Source of the DNA: Oscillospiraceae bacterium
GTDB taxonomy: Bacteria; Bacillota; Clostridia; Oscillospirales; Oscillospiraceae
Direction: 5' to 3'
Assembly (NCBI GenBank): GCA_017516065.1
Contig: JAFWDQ010000023.1
Location: 1-64,000, forward strand
DNA length: 64,000 bases
Shown: positions 26,140 to 35,230 of the stretch, in pieces
Numbering within the stretch: position 1 is the first letter of the stretch
Layout of the letters: each line of letters starts with the position of its first letter
Position numbers and translations under genes: made by a program
Notes under the pieces: model-generated
Told to the model about the DNA's origin: nothing
Databases searched by the model: none
The model's input: the letters and a program-made list of their open reading frames with translations, nothing else

Positions 26140-28632
26140 TTACAGGGTCAGGCTCTTTCGGGCGGCGGTGTCCATCATGCGGGTCAGGATGGCGGCCACC
26201 TCGCTGCGTTTGATCATGGAGTCCGGGAGGAACGTCCCCAGACTGTCGTTGCCCGCGAGGATGCCGGCCCGGTAGAGCTTGTAGATTTCCGCGGCCTGGG
26301 GATGGGACGACTTCACGTCGGGGATCGCGTCATAGGCGATACTGTTCTTTGCCTCAAAGGCAGTCTCCGGCAGGGCGTGGGCGAAGATCGCCGCGTAGTC
26401 CGCCCGGGAGATGGGCGCGTCCCAGTCATAGTCCCGGGAGATGATGCCGTTTGCCCGGGCGTAGTCCGCATAGCTCTGATACCAGGGGGTGCCGTTCGCC
26501 AGCGTGACCGTGCCGGTTGTATACTTCTGGTGCATACAGGCTGCCAGCTTCACCGCCTCGGCGCAGGTCATCATGTCGTCGGGCAGATAGGTCGTGGCGG
26601 TCTTGCCGTTGACCAGCCCGGTCCGGTAGGCCAGGAGCACGTCGTTGTAGTACCATTCCGTCTCCGGCACGTCCGTGAAGGGGAACTCCCCGGCCGGATC
26701 GAAGACCTGCACATCCAGAGCCTGACGGAGGACCGTGCCGGAATTCAGAGTGAGCTCATAGACCAGGGTCCACTGCCCCGTTACGGTCGGACGGACGGTG
26801 AGGATGGGAGCGCCTGCCTCGTTCAGCGTCAGCTCCGCACCGGGGAGACGGCCGCTGACGGCCTGTACGGAGCGGATGGCCTCCGTCGTCTCGCAGACTG
26901 GGAAGGATGCCGATTCCCCGAGTTCAAGGGAAACGCTTCGACGCTGTTCCGTCACCGTATCGGAGGTGACCAGGAGCTGCATGGGCAGCCAGATCACCTG
27001 ACCGGGGGTCGTGACGAGGCCCAGCTGCGGCGTGTAGGTCCCCGGCGTCGTGGGCACACCCTCCAGCCGGGCCGTGCCGTTCTCCAGCCGGAGCGACATG
27101 CCGGGAGGCAGCTGGCCTTGCATCAGGACGGCGCTGCGCAGAGGCGCTCCGCCGGCGGGGGTCAGGGCGACGCTGTCGGCGGAGCCGCATACCAGCTCTG
27201 CCGACATGCGTTCCTCCGTGGGGACGTAATCGTTTGTATAGGCCTTGATGCGGAAGTTGCCCTCGCCGCCCATGGCGGGCATCCAGCCGGAGTCACCGGG
27301 CTTCTGATAGAAGGATGTGGAGCGGGGGAGATGGATCCACTGGATGTCCGGGACCGATGCGGGGATCACAGAGTAGTCCAGGTTGACCACGCCGACATCC
27401 GTTTCAGGGCAGTTCAGCTGGAAGGCGACGGCAAAGGTCTCGCCCGGTGTCAGCGGCACGGGCCGTTCCAGCCGTATCGTCTGGTAGCCGGAATAGACCA
27501 GCACGCCTGTCTGCTCCGCAGCCAGAGCCCCGGAGGAGGGCACGGCGGGATCCGTCAGGTTTGTATAGATGCGCAGCGTGTAGGGCAGATCCTCGGTGCC
27601 CGTTGAGACGGCGACAGCGTCCAGCCGCTCCGTACCGTTCGCAGTGAACACGTTGGCCGCCGTACTGCCGCCGAAAAAGACAGAGTGATATCCCCCGCCG
27701 ATGACGTTGCCTGTGCCGTCGTACTGGTAATTGTGGTCGAACTCATCCAGGGGACTCACCCGGAAAAAGCAGAATTGCGCGGAAAGAACAGAGTTGTCCT
27801 CATAAGAATAGTAATAGTAGCCGCCGTCCCCATGATCCGTGTCGCGGCTGTTTTTAACGATCCACGCGCCGTCGCGGACAGGGCGGGTGTCCTCCTTGAA
27901 GTTCAGCCGGGAGTAGTTGTCGTCCCAGCCTACTACGGTCACGGCGTGACTGCAGTAGATGCCCAGTTCTTCCGGACAGAAGTAGGCGCCGTTGGAATTC
28001 AGATAAGACTCGTTCTCACGGATCGGCATAATACATGAGCCGTATTCCATGATGGCGGTTTTGACTTCCTCCGTTTTGGAAGCGGGGATGACGACATAGT
28101 CCGTGACATGTGCAGCGTCATACTGATAGGCAAAGCTCTTGTCCAGACCGTCGTAGCTGATATTGCTGTAGGCCAGCGCCGGGACGTTCTCGCCTGCCGG
28201 GCCCTCCCAGCGCATCAGCGTGAAGGCGGCGGCCTCCGGCGGGTTGCCCCGGTTCAGATAGATGTCATTGAAATCTGAGGTGTCCAGCAGGACTGTCCGG
28301 TCCCCCGTCAGCATCCCCATGGCGTCATAGGCGTCGGTGAAGGAGAACCAGGCAAGATGGTATTCCGAAAGGTCCAGGGTGGCGGCCTCGGCGGGCTTTC
28401 CGGTGGCCGGGTCCGTGATGCCGTGCATGATCATATAGGTCTCGATGCAGGAGATGGCCGCATGGGCCCAGCAGTCGCCGTAGCCCTGGTGCTTCACCGG
28501 CGTGACATAGCCCAGATCGTTGCTGTTGTAGTATGCGGGCAACTCTCCCGGGCCTGCCGCCAGGGCGGCGGCGGGCAGCAGGGTCAGACAGAGGATCGCG
28601 GCCAGCAGAAACGTTGTGATGCGTCGCTTCAT
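26140..28632 (-). CDS. Secreted papain-family (C1) peptidase with SLH repeats
   Basis: 830 residues from ATG 28632 (MKRRITTFLLAAIL), which has AAAGGAG upstream. The order is a signal peptide ending near ALAA (26); a C1A peptidase domain with the catalytic Cys54 in QGYGDCWAH, His in CSHAVTVVGWDD and Asn in WIVKNSRD; a lectin-like beta region (about 310-480); two Ig-like stretches; and three SLH-type repeats from about residue 635 that should bind the cell wall polymer. It is thus a wall-anchored cysteine protease. It faces the SLH gene at 28932. Confidence 0.9.
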   Translation of the reverse strand: MKRRITTFLLAAILCLTLLPAAALAAGPGELPAYYNSNDLGYVTPVKHQGYGDCWAHAAISCIETYMIMHGITDPATGKPAEAATLDLSEYHLAWFSFTDAYDAMGMLTGDRTVLLDTSDFNDIYLNRGNPPEAAAFTLMRWEGPAGENVPALAYSNISYDGLDKSFAYQYDAAHVTDYVVIPASKTEEVKTAIMEYGSCIMPIRENESYLNSNGAYFCPEELGIYCSHAVTVVGWDDNYSRLNFKEDTRPVRDGAWIVKNSRDTDHGDGGYYYYSYEDNSVLSAQFCFFRVSPLDEFDHNYQYDGTGNVIGGGYHSVFFGGSTAANVFTANGTERLDAVAVSTGTEDLPYTLRIYTNLTDPAVPSSGALAAEQTGVLVYSGYQTIRLERPVPLTPGETFAVAFQLNCPETDVGVVNLDYSVIPASVPDIQWIHLPRSTSFYQKPGDSGWMPAMGGEGNFRIKAYTNDYVPTEERMSAELVCGSADSVALTPAGGAPLRSAVLMQGQLPPGMSLRLENGTARLEGVPTTPGTYTPQLGLVTTPGQVIWLPMQLLVTSDTVTEQRRSVSLELGESASFPVCETTEAIRSVQAVSGRLPGAELTLNEAGAPILTVRPTVTGQWTLVYELTLNSGTVLRQALDVQVFDPAGEFPFTDVPETEWYYNDVLLAYRTGLVNGKTATTYLPDDMMTCAEAVKLAACMHQKYTTGTVTLANGTPWYQSYADYARANGIISRDYDWDAPISRADYAAIFAHALPETAFEAKNSIAYDAIPDVKSSHPQAAEIYKLYRAGILAGNDSLGTFLPDSMIKRSEVAAILTRMMDTAARKSLTL

Positions 28633-28693
28633 GGCAAAGCTCCTTTCCGGTAATCGTCCGAGGCACCTCCATGAGGGCGGGCTTGCTGTGTCC

Positions 28694-28723
28694 ATTATAC
28701 CGCAGGTTTTGCCCGGCTGACAA
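28694..28723 (-). promoter_or_regulatory. Promoter of the C1 peptidase gene
   Basis: Minus-strand -35 TTGTCA (28718-28723), 18-bp spacer, -10 TATAAT (28694-28699). The divergent gap also holds a hairpin at 28761-28789 (AAAAAGCCG/CGGCTTTTT) and a TATGAT at 28836-28841 that may serve the plus-strand gene. Confidence 0.75.
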
Positions 28724-28931
28724 GAGAAATACAGAATGACGGGAAGGGGAATGCGATTTGAAAAAGCCGTTCCGTTCCAGCGGCTTTTTATTGAATTAAA
28801 GCGATATCGGGCTTTTCTTTTTTCGGCGGGTGTGATATGATAAAACAAGAAAAAGTAAAGAAAGAAAAGAAAAAACAGACCGGAGGGGACTCCGTGTCGA
28901 AATAACGAAAAAAAGAAAGGGAGGATTCCAT

Positions 28932-31337
28932 ATGAAAAAACGTGTACGACGCATGGTCGGCATCCTGCTGGCCCTGATGCTGGTGCTGGCCCTGATCCCC
29001 GCCTCGGCTATGGCCGTGGAGGTCATCGACAAGATCGAGCTGACCGGGATCACCGCCACCCTGACGCCGGACGAGAAGCCTGCGTTCACCGCCGCCCTCA
29101 GCGATGAGTCCGCCGGGAAGATGGAGATCAACACGGAGAGCTGGAGTGACATGAGCACTTCGCCACCCACCCTGATGTCCTCCGACTACGACGGTATAAG
29201 GGTGGTCATCGCGGGGCACTACTATGAGTACGGCATCGATCTGAGTGCCAAGAGCGGCTACGTTTTTGACGAGTCCACCAAGCTGGTTTACGATGGCAAG
29301 ACCTATGATCTGACTGAGATCGGCTATACCTTCGGCGGCAGCGACGGCACCGATAAGAGTGAGATCCAGCTGTGGAACTTCTTCGACGACGTGATCCCCC
29401 CTGCCGATGACTTAAAGAATATGACCATCGACCTGACCAAGGGCGCCGCTGACCTGACCCCCAGCCAGTTTTACGCTCTGGGGGCGTTCCTGGACGGTGC
29501 CAACGAAGTCGGGCAGGTCAGCTGTTATACACTCGGAGGCGAAACCAGGGTCGACCTGGATCTGAACGGGTCGGACGACGTGGCCTTCTCTGTTGTCAGC
29601 GTGAACTCCATGGAGGGAAGAGCTGAGGTGATGGCTGACTTCTCTCTCACCGAAGACCTCACCCTCACCCTCAACGAAGAAGCTGTTACGGTATTGGAGA
29701 ACCGGTCTGCCAGTCCCTATGCCGAGACCGTCACCTTCAAGTTCAAGCCTGCGGAGAGGCCTTATACGCTGGACCTGAGCAAGGGTGCCGTCACCCTTGT
29801 GAACGAAGACGAAATAACCATGGTGCTCCACACCATGGAGGCCGCAGAGGCCAACAACATGCTTACCTACGCGTGGAACAACGACGGATACGACATTGAC
29901 CTGGATCTGGACGGAACCGCCGATATCCATGAAGTGCCCGCCGAGGACTGGAGCACCGTCGAGTTCTATGCGATGGAGAACGCCTCCGTCACCGACAAGG
30001 CGGTCCTGGAGGTCCCGCTGATCCAGCTCATCCAGGCAGAGAGCGCGGGCTTCACCTACTACTACTCCCCGCTGACCATTATGTTCACGGCCGCGACGGA
30101 GGCAGCCAAGGATCTGGGCGCGTGCACCATCGACCTAAGTAAGGGGCCTGCGACCAAGACCCCGGAGGAGTTTGCCGCTATCCAGGCGACTCTGGCGGGA
30201 ATGGACATCAAGGGCCGTGGGCCCGCTACGGCTGCCTACTATGATTTTGACATGGACGGCAAGGAGGACCTGAAGATCGAAAAGCAGACCGACGACAGCG
30301 CGATCTTCTCCCTGCTGGAGACCACCGGCCTGACCGGGGACACGACCCTCACCGCCACTGACGAGGCGATTGCCCGCATCAACGAGAAGGGCCTTGGCAA
30401 CTACTATAAGACCATTACCGTGAAGCTTCCCAATGTGACAGAGGCCAAGGATCTGGGCAGCTGTTCCATCGACCTGAGCAAGGCGCCCGCCACCAAGACC
30501 CCGGAGGAGTTCGCCGCCATCCAGGCGACCCTGTCCGGCCTGGCCTCTGAGGATACCATCAAGGCCCGCACCGAGGGCACGGTCACCTATTATGATCTGG
30601 ACAAGGACGGCAAGGAGGACATGAAGGCTGAAAAGCAGGCCGACGACAGCGCGATCTTCTCTCTGCTGGAGACCTGGAGCCTGAGTCAGAACGCCGTCCT
30701 TACCGCCACCGACAAGGTGATCGCCTACGTCAACACGGAGGGCCTCGGCGCCTACTACAAGACCGTCACCGTCCAGATCCCCCTGCTGGAAGCGCCTCCC
30801 CCGGCGACGAATCCCTTTGTGGACGTTTCCAACGGGCAGTACTACTTTGATGCGGTGCTGTGGGCGGTGGAGAAAAACGTCACCAAGGGCACCGACGATA
30901 CCCACTTCAGCCCCGACGCTACCTGCACAAGAGGTCAGGTCGTCACCTTCCTGTGGCGGGCCGCCGGCAGCCCGGCACCCGGCAGCAGCACCAACCCCTT
31001 CACCGATGTGAAGAGCGGCGACTATTACTATGACGCGGTGCTGTGGGCCGTGGAGAAGAACATCACCAAGGGCACCAGCGCGACCACGTTCTCCCCCGAC
31101 CAGCCCTGTACCCGTGCCCAGGTCGTCACCTTCCTGCACCGGTTCGAGAACACCCCGGCCCCCGGCAGCAGCACCAATCCCTTCGGCGACGTGACGGCGG
31201 GCGCCTACTATTACAACGCGGTGCTGTGGGCGGTGGAGAAGAATATCACCAACGGCACCGATGCCACCCACTTCAGCCCCGACAGCTCCTGCACCAGAGG
31301 TCAGATCGTGACCTTCCTGTACCGGGATATGAAGTAA
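28932..31337 (+). CDS. Secreted SLH protein with four DxDxDG-containing repeats
   Basis: 801 residues: a signal peptide to about 28 (PASAMA), then four tandem repeats of roughly 110 residues (161-275, 278-386, 393-500, 506-617). The last two are close copies, each with IDLSK...TPEEFAAIQATL. Every repeat has an Asp-rich loop: D208-D216, D323-D331, D438-D446 and D555-D563, of the DxDxDGxxD type seen in calcium-binding loops. Three SLH repeats (625-680, 687-745, 748-800) end the protein. It is probably attached to the cell wall; ligand unknown. An AAAGGGAGG site precedes the ATG. Confidence 0.85.
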   Translation: MKKRVRRMVGILLALMLVLALIPASAMAVEVIDKIELTGITATLTPDEKPAFTAALSDESAGKMEINTESWSDMSTSPPTLMSSDYDGIRVVIAGHYYEYGIDLSAKSGYVFDESTKLVYDGKTYDLTEIGYTFGGSDGTDKSEIQLWNFFDDVIPPADDLKNMTIDLTKGAADLTPSQFYALGAFLDGANEVGQVSCYTLGGETRVDLDLNGSDDVAFSVVSVNSMEGRAEVMADFSLTEDLTLTLNEEAVTVLENRSASPYAETVTFKFKPAERPYTLDLSKGAVTLVNEDEITMVLHTMEAAEANNMLTYAWNNDGYDIDLDLDGTADIHEVPAEDWSTVEFYAMENASVTDKAVLEVPLIQLIQAESAGFTYYYSPLTIMFTAATEAAKDLGACTIDLSKGPATKTPEEFAAIQATLAGMDIKGRGPATAAYYDFDMDGKEDLKIEKQTDDSAIFSLLETTGLTGDTTLTATDEAIARINEKGLGNYYKTITVKLPNVTEAKDLGSCSIDLSKAPATKTPEEFAAIQATLSGLASEDTIKARTEGTVTYYDLDKDGKEDMKAEKQADDSAIFSLLETWSLSQNAVLTATDKVIAYVNTEGLGAYYKTVTVQIPLLEAPPPATNPFVDVSNGQYYFDAVLWAVEKNVTKGTDDTHFSPDATCTRGQVVTFLWRAAGSPAPGSSTNPFTDVKSGDYYYDAVLWAVEKNITKGTSATTFSPDQPCTRAQVVTFLHRFENTPAPGSSTNPFGDVTAGAYYYNAVLWAVEKNITNGTDATHFSPDSSCTRGQIVTFLYRDMK

Positions 31338-31352
31338 CAGATCAATCAAATC

Positions 31353-31388
31353 AAAGAGGGCGCGGCCGTGTGGCCGCGCCCTCTTTTT
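31353..31388 (+). terminator. Terminator of the SLH gene
   Basis: A 15-bp stem AAAGAGGGCGCGGCC/GGCCGCGCCCTCTTT with a GTGT loop is followed by further T residues. Confidence 0.9.
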
Positions 31389-31573
31389 GTCGTGCTGACG
31401 AAAACGGGCCGGTTGCTCAATGGAACGGATATGCCGGCCGTGAGGCGACGGGAACGAACTCCCGGAGAGGTCCTCCCGCCCGCAGGCGGGAAAACTTTTT
31501 TGCGAAAGAGGCACGGCACTCCGGGCGGGGATTGTTTCTATTTGACTGCGGAAGGAGGCGAAAGAATTTTTTT

Positions 31574-32114
31574 GGGAGTATTTCGCCCCCGGGCGACCCG
31601 TCTTTTCTGCCCGCACAGAAAAGACGGGGGAAAAGATGCGCCAGAAAACCCATGGTTTTCTGAACTTTCCTTCGGCAAAAGACGAGAGCGCGTTCTTCTA
31701 TATCCGGCGCAGCAGGACAGGATTGTGTCAGCACCTGCGCCGCTGCCGCTTCGTCGGCGCAAATTCCATATCCTTTGCTTCCGCGCAAGCGCGAAAACAA
31801 ACTCATTCCATTGCACCTCCTCTCCAAACCGAACCCGCTTACGCTGGGCTTCGGTTTGGTATGATATCCTGCTCCTCCGTTCCTGCGCCTCGAAGGGTGC
31901 GGATTGGTAGCCGGCCGCATCGCCCATCGCAGCAGCGCGCCAGCGCGGGTGGGTTGCGAAAGACAGTTCAGGGCTCTGCGGCCGGGGCGTTTCAGAGGTT
32001 GGTACTGCCCTGTCATAATGGAGGGGATTCCACAAGGGGAACCCCTTGCCCAGGGGTTCCCCTTTGGCGCGTTCTTTGGTGACTTTCTGTCGCGCACAGA
32101 AAGTCACCCGCCGG
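31574..32114 (+). repeat. Composite dispersed hairpin-repeat block, copy 3
   Basis: This aligns end to end with 15857-16400 in the same orientation. Hairpins: 31597-31628, 31824-31859, about 32034-32065 (GGGGAACCCC type) and 32078-32108. Compared with the other copy, stem bases change in pairs while loops and flanks stay. Reading frames inside are not conserved. The remaining gene-free sequence 31389-31573 is not recognisable. Confidence 0.88.
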
Positions 32115-32200
32115 AGGCACGTTCTCCCTTTTGCCCCGTGGTCGGTACGTTCTCCTTCTTTCGAAAAGCAGACGGATCGTCGCCAGTGCGGCAGAGCACA

Positions 32201-32246
32201 AAAACCCAAACCGGACCCGCTTACGCTGTGCTCCGGTTTGGGTTTT
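32201..32246 (+). repeat. Additional CCAAACCGGA-type hairpin
   Basis: A 15-bp stem (32201-32215 with 32232-32246) encloses CCCGCTTACGCTGTGC, the same core as the hairpins at 10-45, 16109-16144 and 31824-31859. It ends in GGGTTTT and stands between the repeat block and the end of the MATE gene. Confidence 0.75.
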
Positions 32247-32287
32247 GAGGCTGGCCGCCGATCCGCACCCTTCGAGGCGCATCACGG

Positions 32288-33643
32288 TCAGAGACGATCC
32301 GGGAAGGGGTCCTTTGAACGGCGCCGGATCACGGCGTCGGCGGCAAAGCAGATCACCGCCGAGAGCAGGGAGCCCAGAGGGGCGGCGAGACCCATGGGGA
32401 ACAGGGTGTCGGGATACCACAGGGAGGCAAGATATGCCCCGGGGATCCGCATGAGGATGATGGACGCCAGATTGTGGGCGAAGGACAGCAGCGATCGCTG
32501 GCAGGCGCAGAAATAGCCGCTGTAACAGAAGTGGATCCCGGCGATGGCGCAGTCGAACACATAGGCCCGCAGGTACTGACTGCCGAAGACGACCACCTCC
32601 GGGTCGCCGCCGGCGAAGAGCGCGATGATCCCCGCTGCATCGAGCTGGCAGAGAACGGTGAAGAAGAGACCCGCCCCCACGCTCAGCGCCATGCCGCAGA
32701 ACAGCGTTTTCCGGGCCCGTTCCGGGCGCCCGGCGCCGAGATTCTGAGCGGAGATGGCGGAGACGGCGGACAGCATCGCCGAGGGCACAAGAAACATGAA
32801 GCCGATGAGCTTCTCCACGATGCCCACCGAGGCCGCGATGGAGACGCCCCGGCGGTTGGCGATGACGGTGATGACGAGAAAGGCGATCTGGATCAGACCG
32901 TCCTGGGCGGCCACAGGGAGACCCACCCGGAGGATCCGGCCCAATACGCCCCGATGGAGGCGGAAAACGCGGACTTTCGGCAGAAAGCCCGGCATTTTCA
33001 GGCGGATATAGAGCAGGAACAGCGCTACGCTGACAGCCTGGGCGATGATGGTGGCGAAGGCCGCGCCGGCGGCGCCCATATGGAAGGGACCGATGAGCAG
33101 CAGGTCCAGACCTACGTTGAGGACGCCGGCCACCGCCACGAAGTACATGGGCCGCCGGGTGTCCCCCAGACCCCGGAAGATGCTGCTGATCACGTTGTAG
33201 GCGGTGATGAAGGGTATCCCGGCAAAGCAGATGAGCAGATAGACCCGGGCGTCGGCCCAGGCCTCCGCCGGGACAGACAGCACCGAGAGGACGCCGCCGA
33301 GGCAGAGCAGCAGCACCACCGTCAGTACTGCCGCCACGACGATGAACAGCAGTACCGTGCTGCCAATGGCCTTTCCGGCCCGATCCCGGTCCCCGGCGCC
33401 GACGGCACGGCTGATGGTCACGGTGCTGCCCAGAGCGAGACCCGCCAGAATCAACGTGAGCATATGGGTGGCCTGGCTGCCCACCGCCACCGCCGCGATG
33501 GTGGCCGGGCCGTTGAACCGGCCTACAATGACCAGATCGGCCAGACCGTAGAAGGTCTGCAGAAAACAGGAGAGCAGATAGGGCAGAGAGAAGCGGATCA
33601 GATTGCCCAGGATGCTGCCCCGGGTCAGGTCGTATTCGCGCAT
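32288..33643 (-). CDS. MATE-family efflux transporter
   Basis: 451 residues with twelve membrane helices in two related halves (FSLPYLLSCFLQTFYGLADL near the start, then the second-half VGLPVAAQDGLIQIAFLVI). Typical MATE signatures such as the GLGDTRRPM loop are present. It exports drugs or metabolites by Na+ or H+ antiport; substrate unknown. A GAAGGGAGG site precedes the ATG. It is divergent from the ApbE-like gene. Confidence 0.92.
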   Translation of the reverse strand: MREYDLTRGSILGNLIRFSLPYLLSCFLQTFYGLADLVIVGRFNGPATIAAVAVGSQATHMLTLILAGLALGSTVTISRAVGAGDRDRAGKAIGSTVLLFIVVAAVLTVVLLLCLGGVLSVLSVPAEAWADARVYLLICFAGIPFITAYNVISSIFRGLGDTRRPMYFVAVAGVLNVGLDLLLIGPFHMGAAGAAFATIIAQAVSVALFLLYIRLKMPGFLPKVRVFRLHRGVLGRILRVGLPVAAQDGLIQIAFLVITVIANRRGVSIAASVGIVEKLIGFMFLVPSAMLSAVSAISAQNLGAGRPERARKTLFCGMALSVGAGLFFTVLCQLDAAGIIALFAGGDPEVVVFGSQYLRAYVFDCAIAGIHFCYSGYFCACQRSLLSFAHNLASIILMRIPGAYLASLWYPDTLFPMGLAAPLGSLLSAVICFAADAVIRRRSKDPFPDRL

Positions 33644-33763
33644 GGACGTCCGCCTCCCTTCCTGTGTGCTGCCGCCGTAATGATATACAATTATATACGG
33701 TCTGCCGCCGTCCGCGTCAAGTGTTTTCGTGCGCCGGGCGGGATTTCTCTCCTCTTCCCGCCC

Positions 33764-33792
33764 TTGACAAAAAAACGACGCCTCGTTAAGAT
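33764..33792 (+). promoter_or_regulatory. Promoter of the ApbE-like gene
   Basis: -35 TTGACA (33764-33769), 17-bp spacer, -10 TAAGAT (33787-33792). Confidence 0.7.
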
Positions 33793-33870
33793 AAAAACAC
33801 TATATTTTCCGCGCAGATGCGCTGAGCCGCCGGGCGTCCGGCGGTCCCGACACACGGGAGGTACGTGTTC

Positions 33871-34929
33871 ATGGGCAAACGGATCGTCTCCCTTCTCTGC
33901 GCCCTGCTGCTGCTGGCCATCGCCGGCTGCAGCAGTCTGGCGGCCGGCGGCCCGTCCGGCGGAGGGACGGAAGAAAACTCTATCGACTTCTATGCCCTGG
34001 ATACCTACGTGGTCATCCGGGCCCAGGGGGCCGGGGACGAGCTGCTGGAGGAGGCCAGGACCCTGGTGGAGACGCTGGACGCGGCGCTCTCCGTCAGCCG
34101 GGAGGACAGCGAGATCGCCCTGCTCAATGCGACCGGGGAGGCGGCGCTGTCCCGGGACACGGCCTACCTGCTGGACTGTGCCCTGAAGCTCTGCTGGGAG
34201 ACCGGCGGGGCGCTGGACATCAGCGTCTATCCCGTGACCCGGGCCTGGGGCTTTCCCACCGGAGAGTACCGGGTGCCGGGACAGGGGGAACTGGACGACC
34301 TGCTGGAGCACGTGGATTTCCGCCGGGTGCACATCGCCGCCGGGGAGAGCCCCACGGCCACGGTGCCGGAGGGTACGGAGATCGACCTGGCCGGTCTGGC
34401 CGAGGGCTATGCCGGGGACCGGCTGGCGGAGCTGCTCCGGGAGGCCGGAGTCACCAGCGCGCTGCTGGATCTGGGCAGCAGCATCCGGACGGTGGGGACG
34501 AAACCCGACGGCACCGGCTGGAGCATCGCCGTACCGGACCCTGCCGGCAGCGGCAACCTGGGGATCCTGACCCTGGCGGATCAGGCCGTGGCCAGCGCCG
34601 GTGTCTCCCAGCAATATTTTGAGGACGGCGACGGGAACCGGTGGTGGTCCGTCATCGACCCTGCCGACGGCTATCCCGCAGACAACGGACTGCTGTCTGT
34701 CACCGTGGTGGGGGACGAGGGGCTGTACTGCGCCGCGCTGGCCAGGGCGCTGTTCGTCCTGGGGCCGGATGCGGCGGAGTCCTTCTGGCAGGCCCATCAG
34801 GATTTTGAGATGATCCTGGTCACCGACCGGGAGACGGTACGCATCACGCCGGGCCTGTCCGGGGAATATGAGCAGGTCAGCCGGACCTATCTTTTGGAGA
34901 CCGTCGACGGGGCAGCCGGAGACGAGTGA
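33871..34929 (+). CDS. ApbE-like lipoprotein (FAD:protein FMN transferase family), divergent
   Basis: 352 residues from ATG 33871 (a GTG at 33865 is closer to the GGGAGG site). The lipobox is AIAGC with C20. The ApbE fold is clear: GALDISVYPVTRAWGF, then DLAGLAEGYAGDRL, then VIDPADGYP. ApbE moves FMN from FAD to a Thr of target proteins using magnesium. Here the conserved metal-binding Asp and Thr of the ADALATAL-like motif are A288 and R292 (YCAALARALFVLG), and the Lys of the IAKGY motif is Glu. It may therefore be inactive or altered. Confidence 0.85.
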   Translation: MGKRIVSLLCALLLLAIAGCSSLAAGGPSGGGTEENSIDFYALDTYVVIRAQGAGDELLEEARTLVETLDAALSVSREDSEIALLNATGEAALSRDTAYLLDCALKLCWETGGALDISVYPVTRAWGFPTGEYRVPGQGELDDLLEHVDFRRVHIAAGESPTATVPEGTEIDLAGLAEGYAGDRLAELLREAGVTSALLDLGSSIRTVGTKPDGTGWSIAVPDPAGSGNLGILTLADQAVASAGVSQQYFEDGDGNRWWSVIDPADGYPADNGLLSVTVVGDEGLYCAALARALFVLGPDAAESFWQAHQDFEMILVTDRETVRITPGLSGEYEQVSRTYLLETVDGAAGDE

Positions 34930-35075
34930 GAAGGATGTGCTCCGCTTTCGCACGGGCAAAGCCCGTACGACGCTCCGCGAAAGCTGTTTTTCCGACGCGC
35001 ATGTCGCCGGAAAAACCATCAAAATTCATTCCGCGCCGGCGGGCGCGGAACTCTGTGAGAGACTTTGACCGGGGA
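34930..35075 (-). mobile_element. MITE-like multi-hairpin element beside a terminator
   Basis: A 146-bp non-coding segment bounded by a 17-bp exact direct repeat (34913-34929, the last bases of the ApbE-like gene, and 35076-35092). Read on the minus strand it has TTCCGCGCC/GGCGCGGAA around CGCC, then GTTTTTCCG/CGGAAAAAC with ACATG in the loop, then CGGGC/GCCCG and CTTTCGC/GCGAAAG hairpins. The order matches the first half of 20765-20998. Confidence 0.6.
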
Positions 35076-35076
35076 C

Positions 35077-35120
35077 AGCCGGAGACGAGTGAAATCGTCT
35101 CCGGCTGCCTCTCTTTTTTT
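35077..35120 (+). terminator. Terminator of the ApbE-like gene
   Basis: A 12-bp stem AGCCGGAGACGA/TCGTCTCCGGCT is followed by GCCTCTCTTTTTTT. Its left arm duplicates the last codons of the ApbE-like gene 163 bp upstream. Confidence 0.85.
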
Positions 35121-35144
35121 GCCGTTCATCGGGCTCCCGGAGCC

Positions 35145-35174
35145 TTGACAAACCGGGCCGGGGACCTATAGAAT
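35145..35174 (+). promoter_or_regulatory. Promoter of the rubredoxin-glutamate synthase gene
   Basis: -35 TTGACA (35145-35150) with TATAGAAT at 35167-35174. The -10 is either TATAGA (16-bp spacer) or TAGAAT (18-bp spacer). Confidence 0.65.
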
Positions 35175-35230
35175 GAACGTGTGGGATACGACAAAACCGG
35201 ACGGTCCGGAACGGGATAAAGGAGGACGTT

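Noticed and set aside
28761..28789. Terminator-like hairpin between the two divergent SLH genes
   Set aside because: It has AAAAA and TTTTT ends but no gene upstream to end on either strand, so I did not list it as a terminator. It may belong to an unannotated small RNA.
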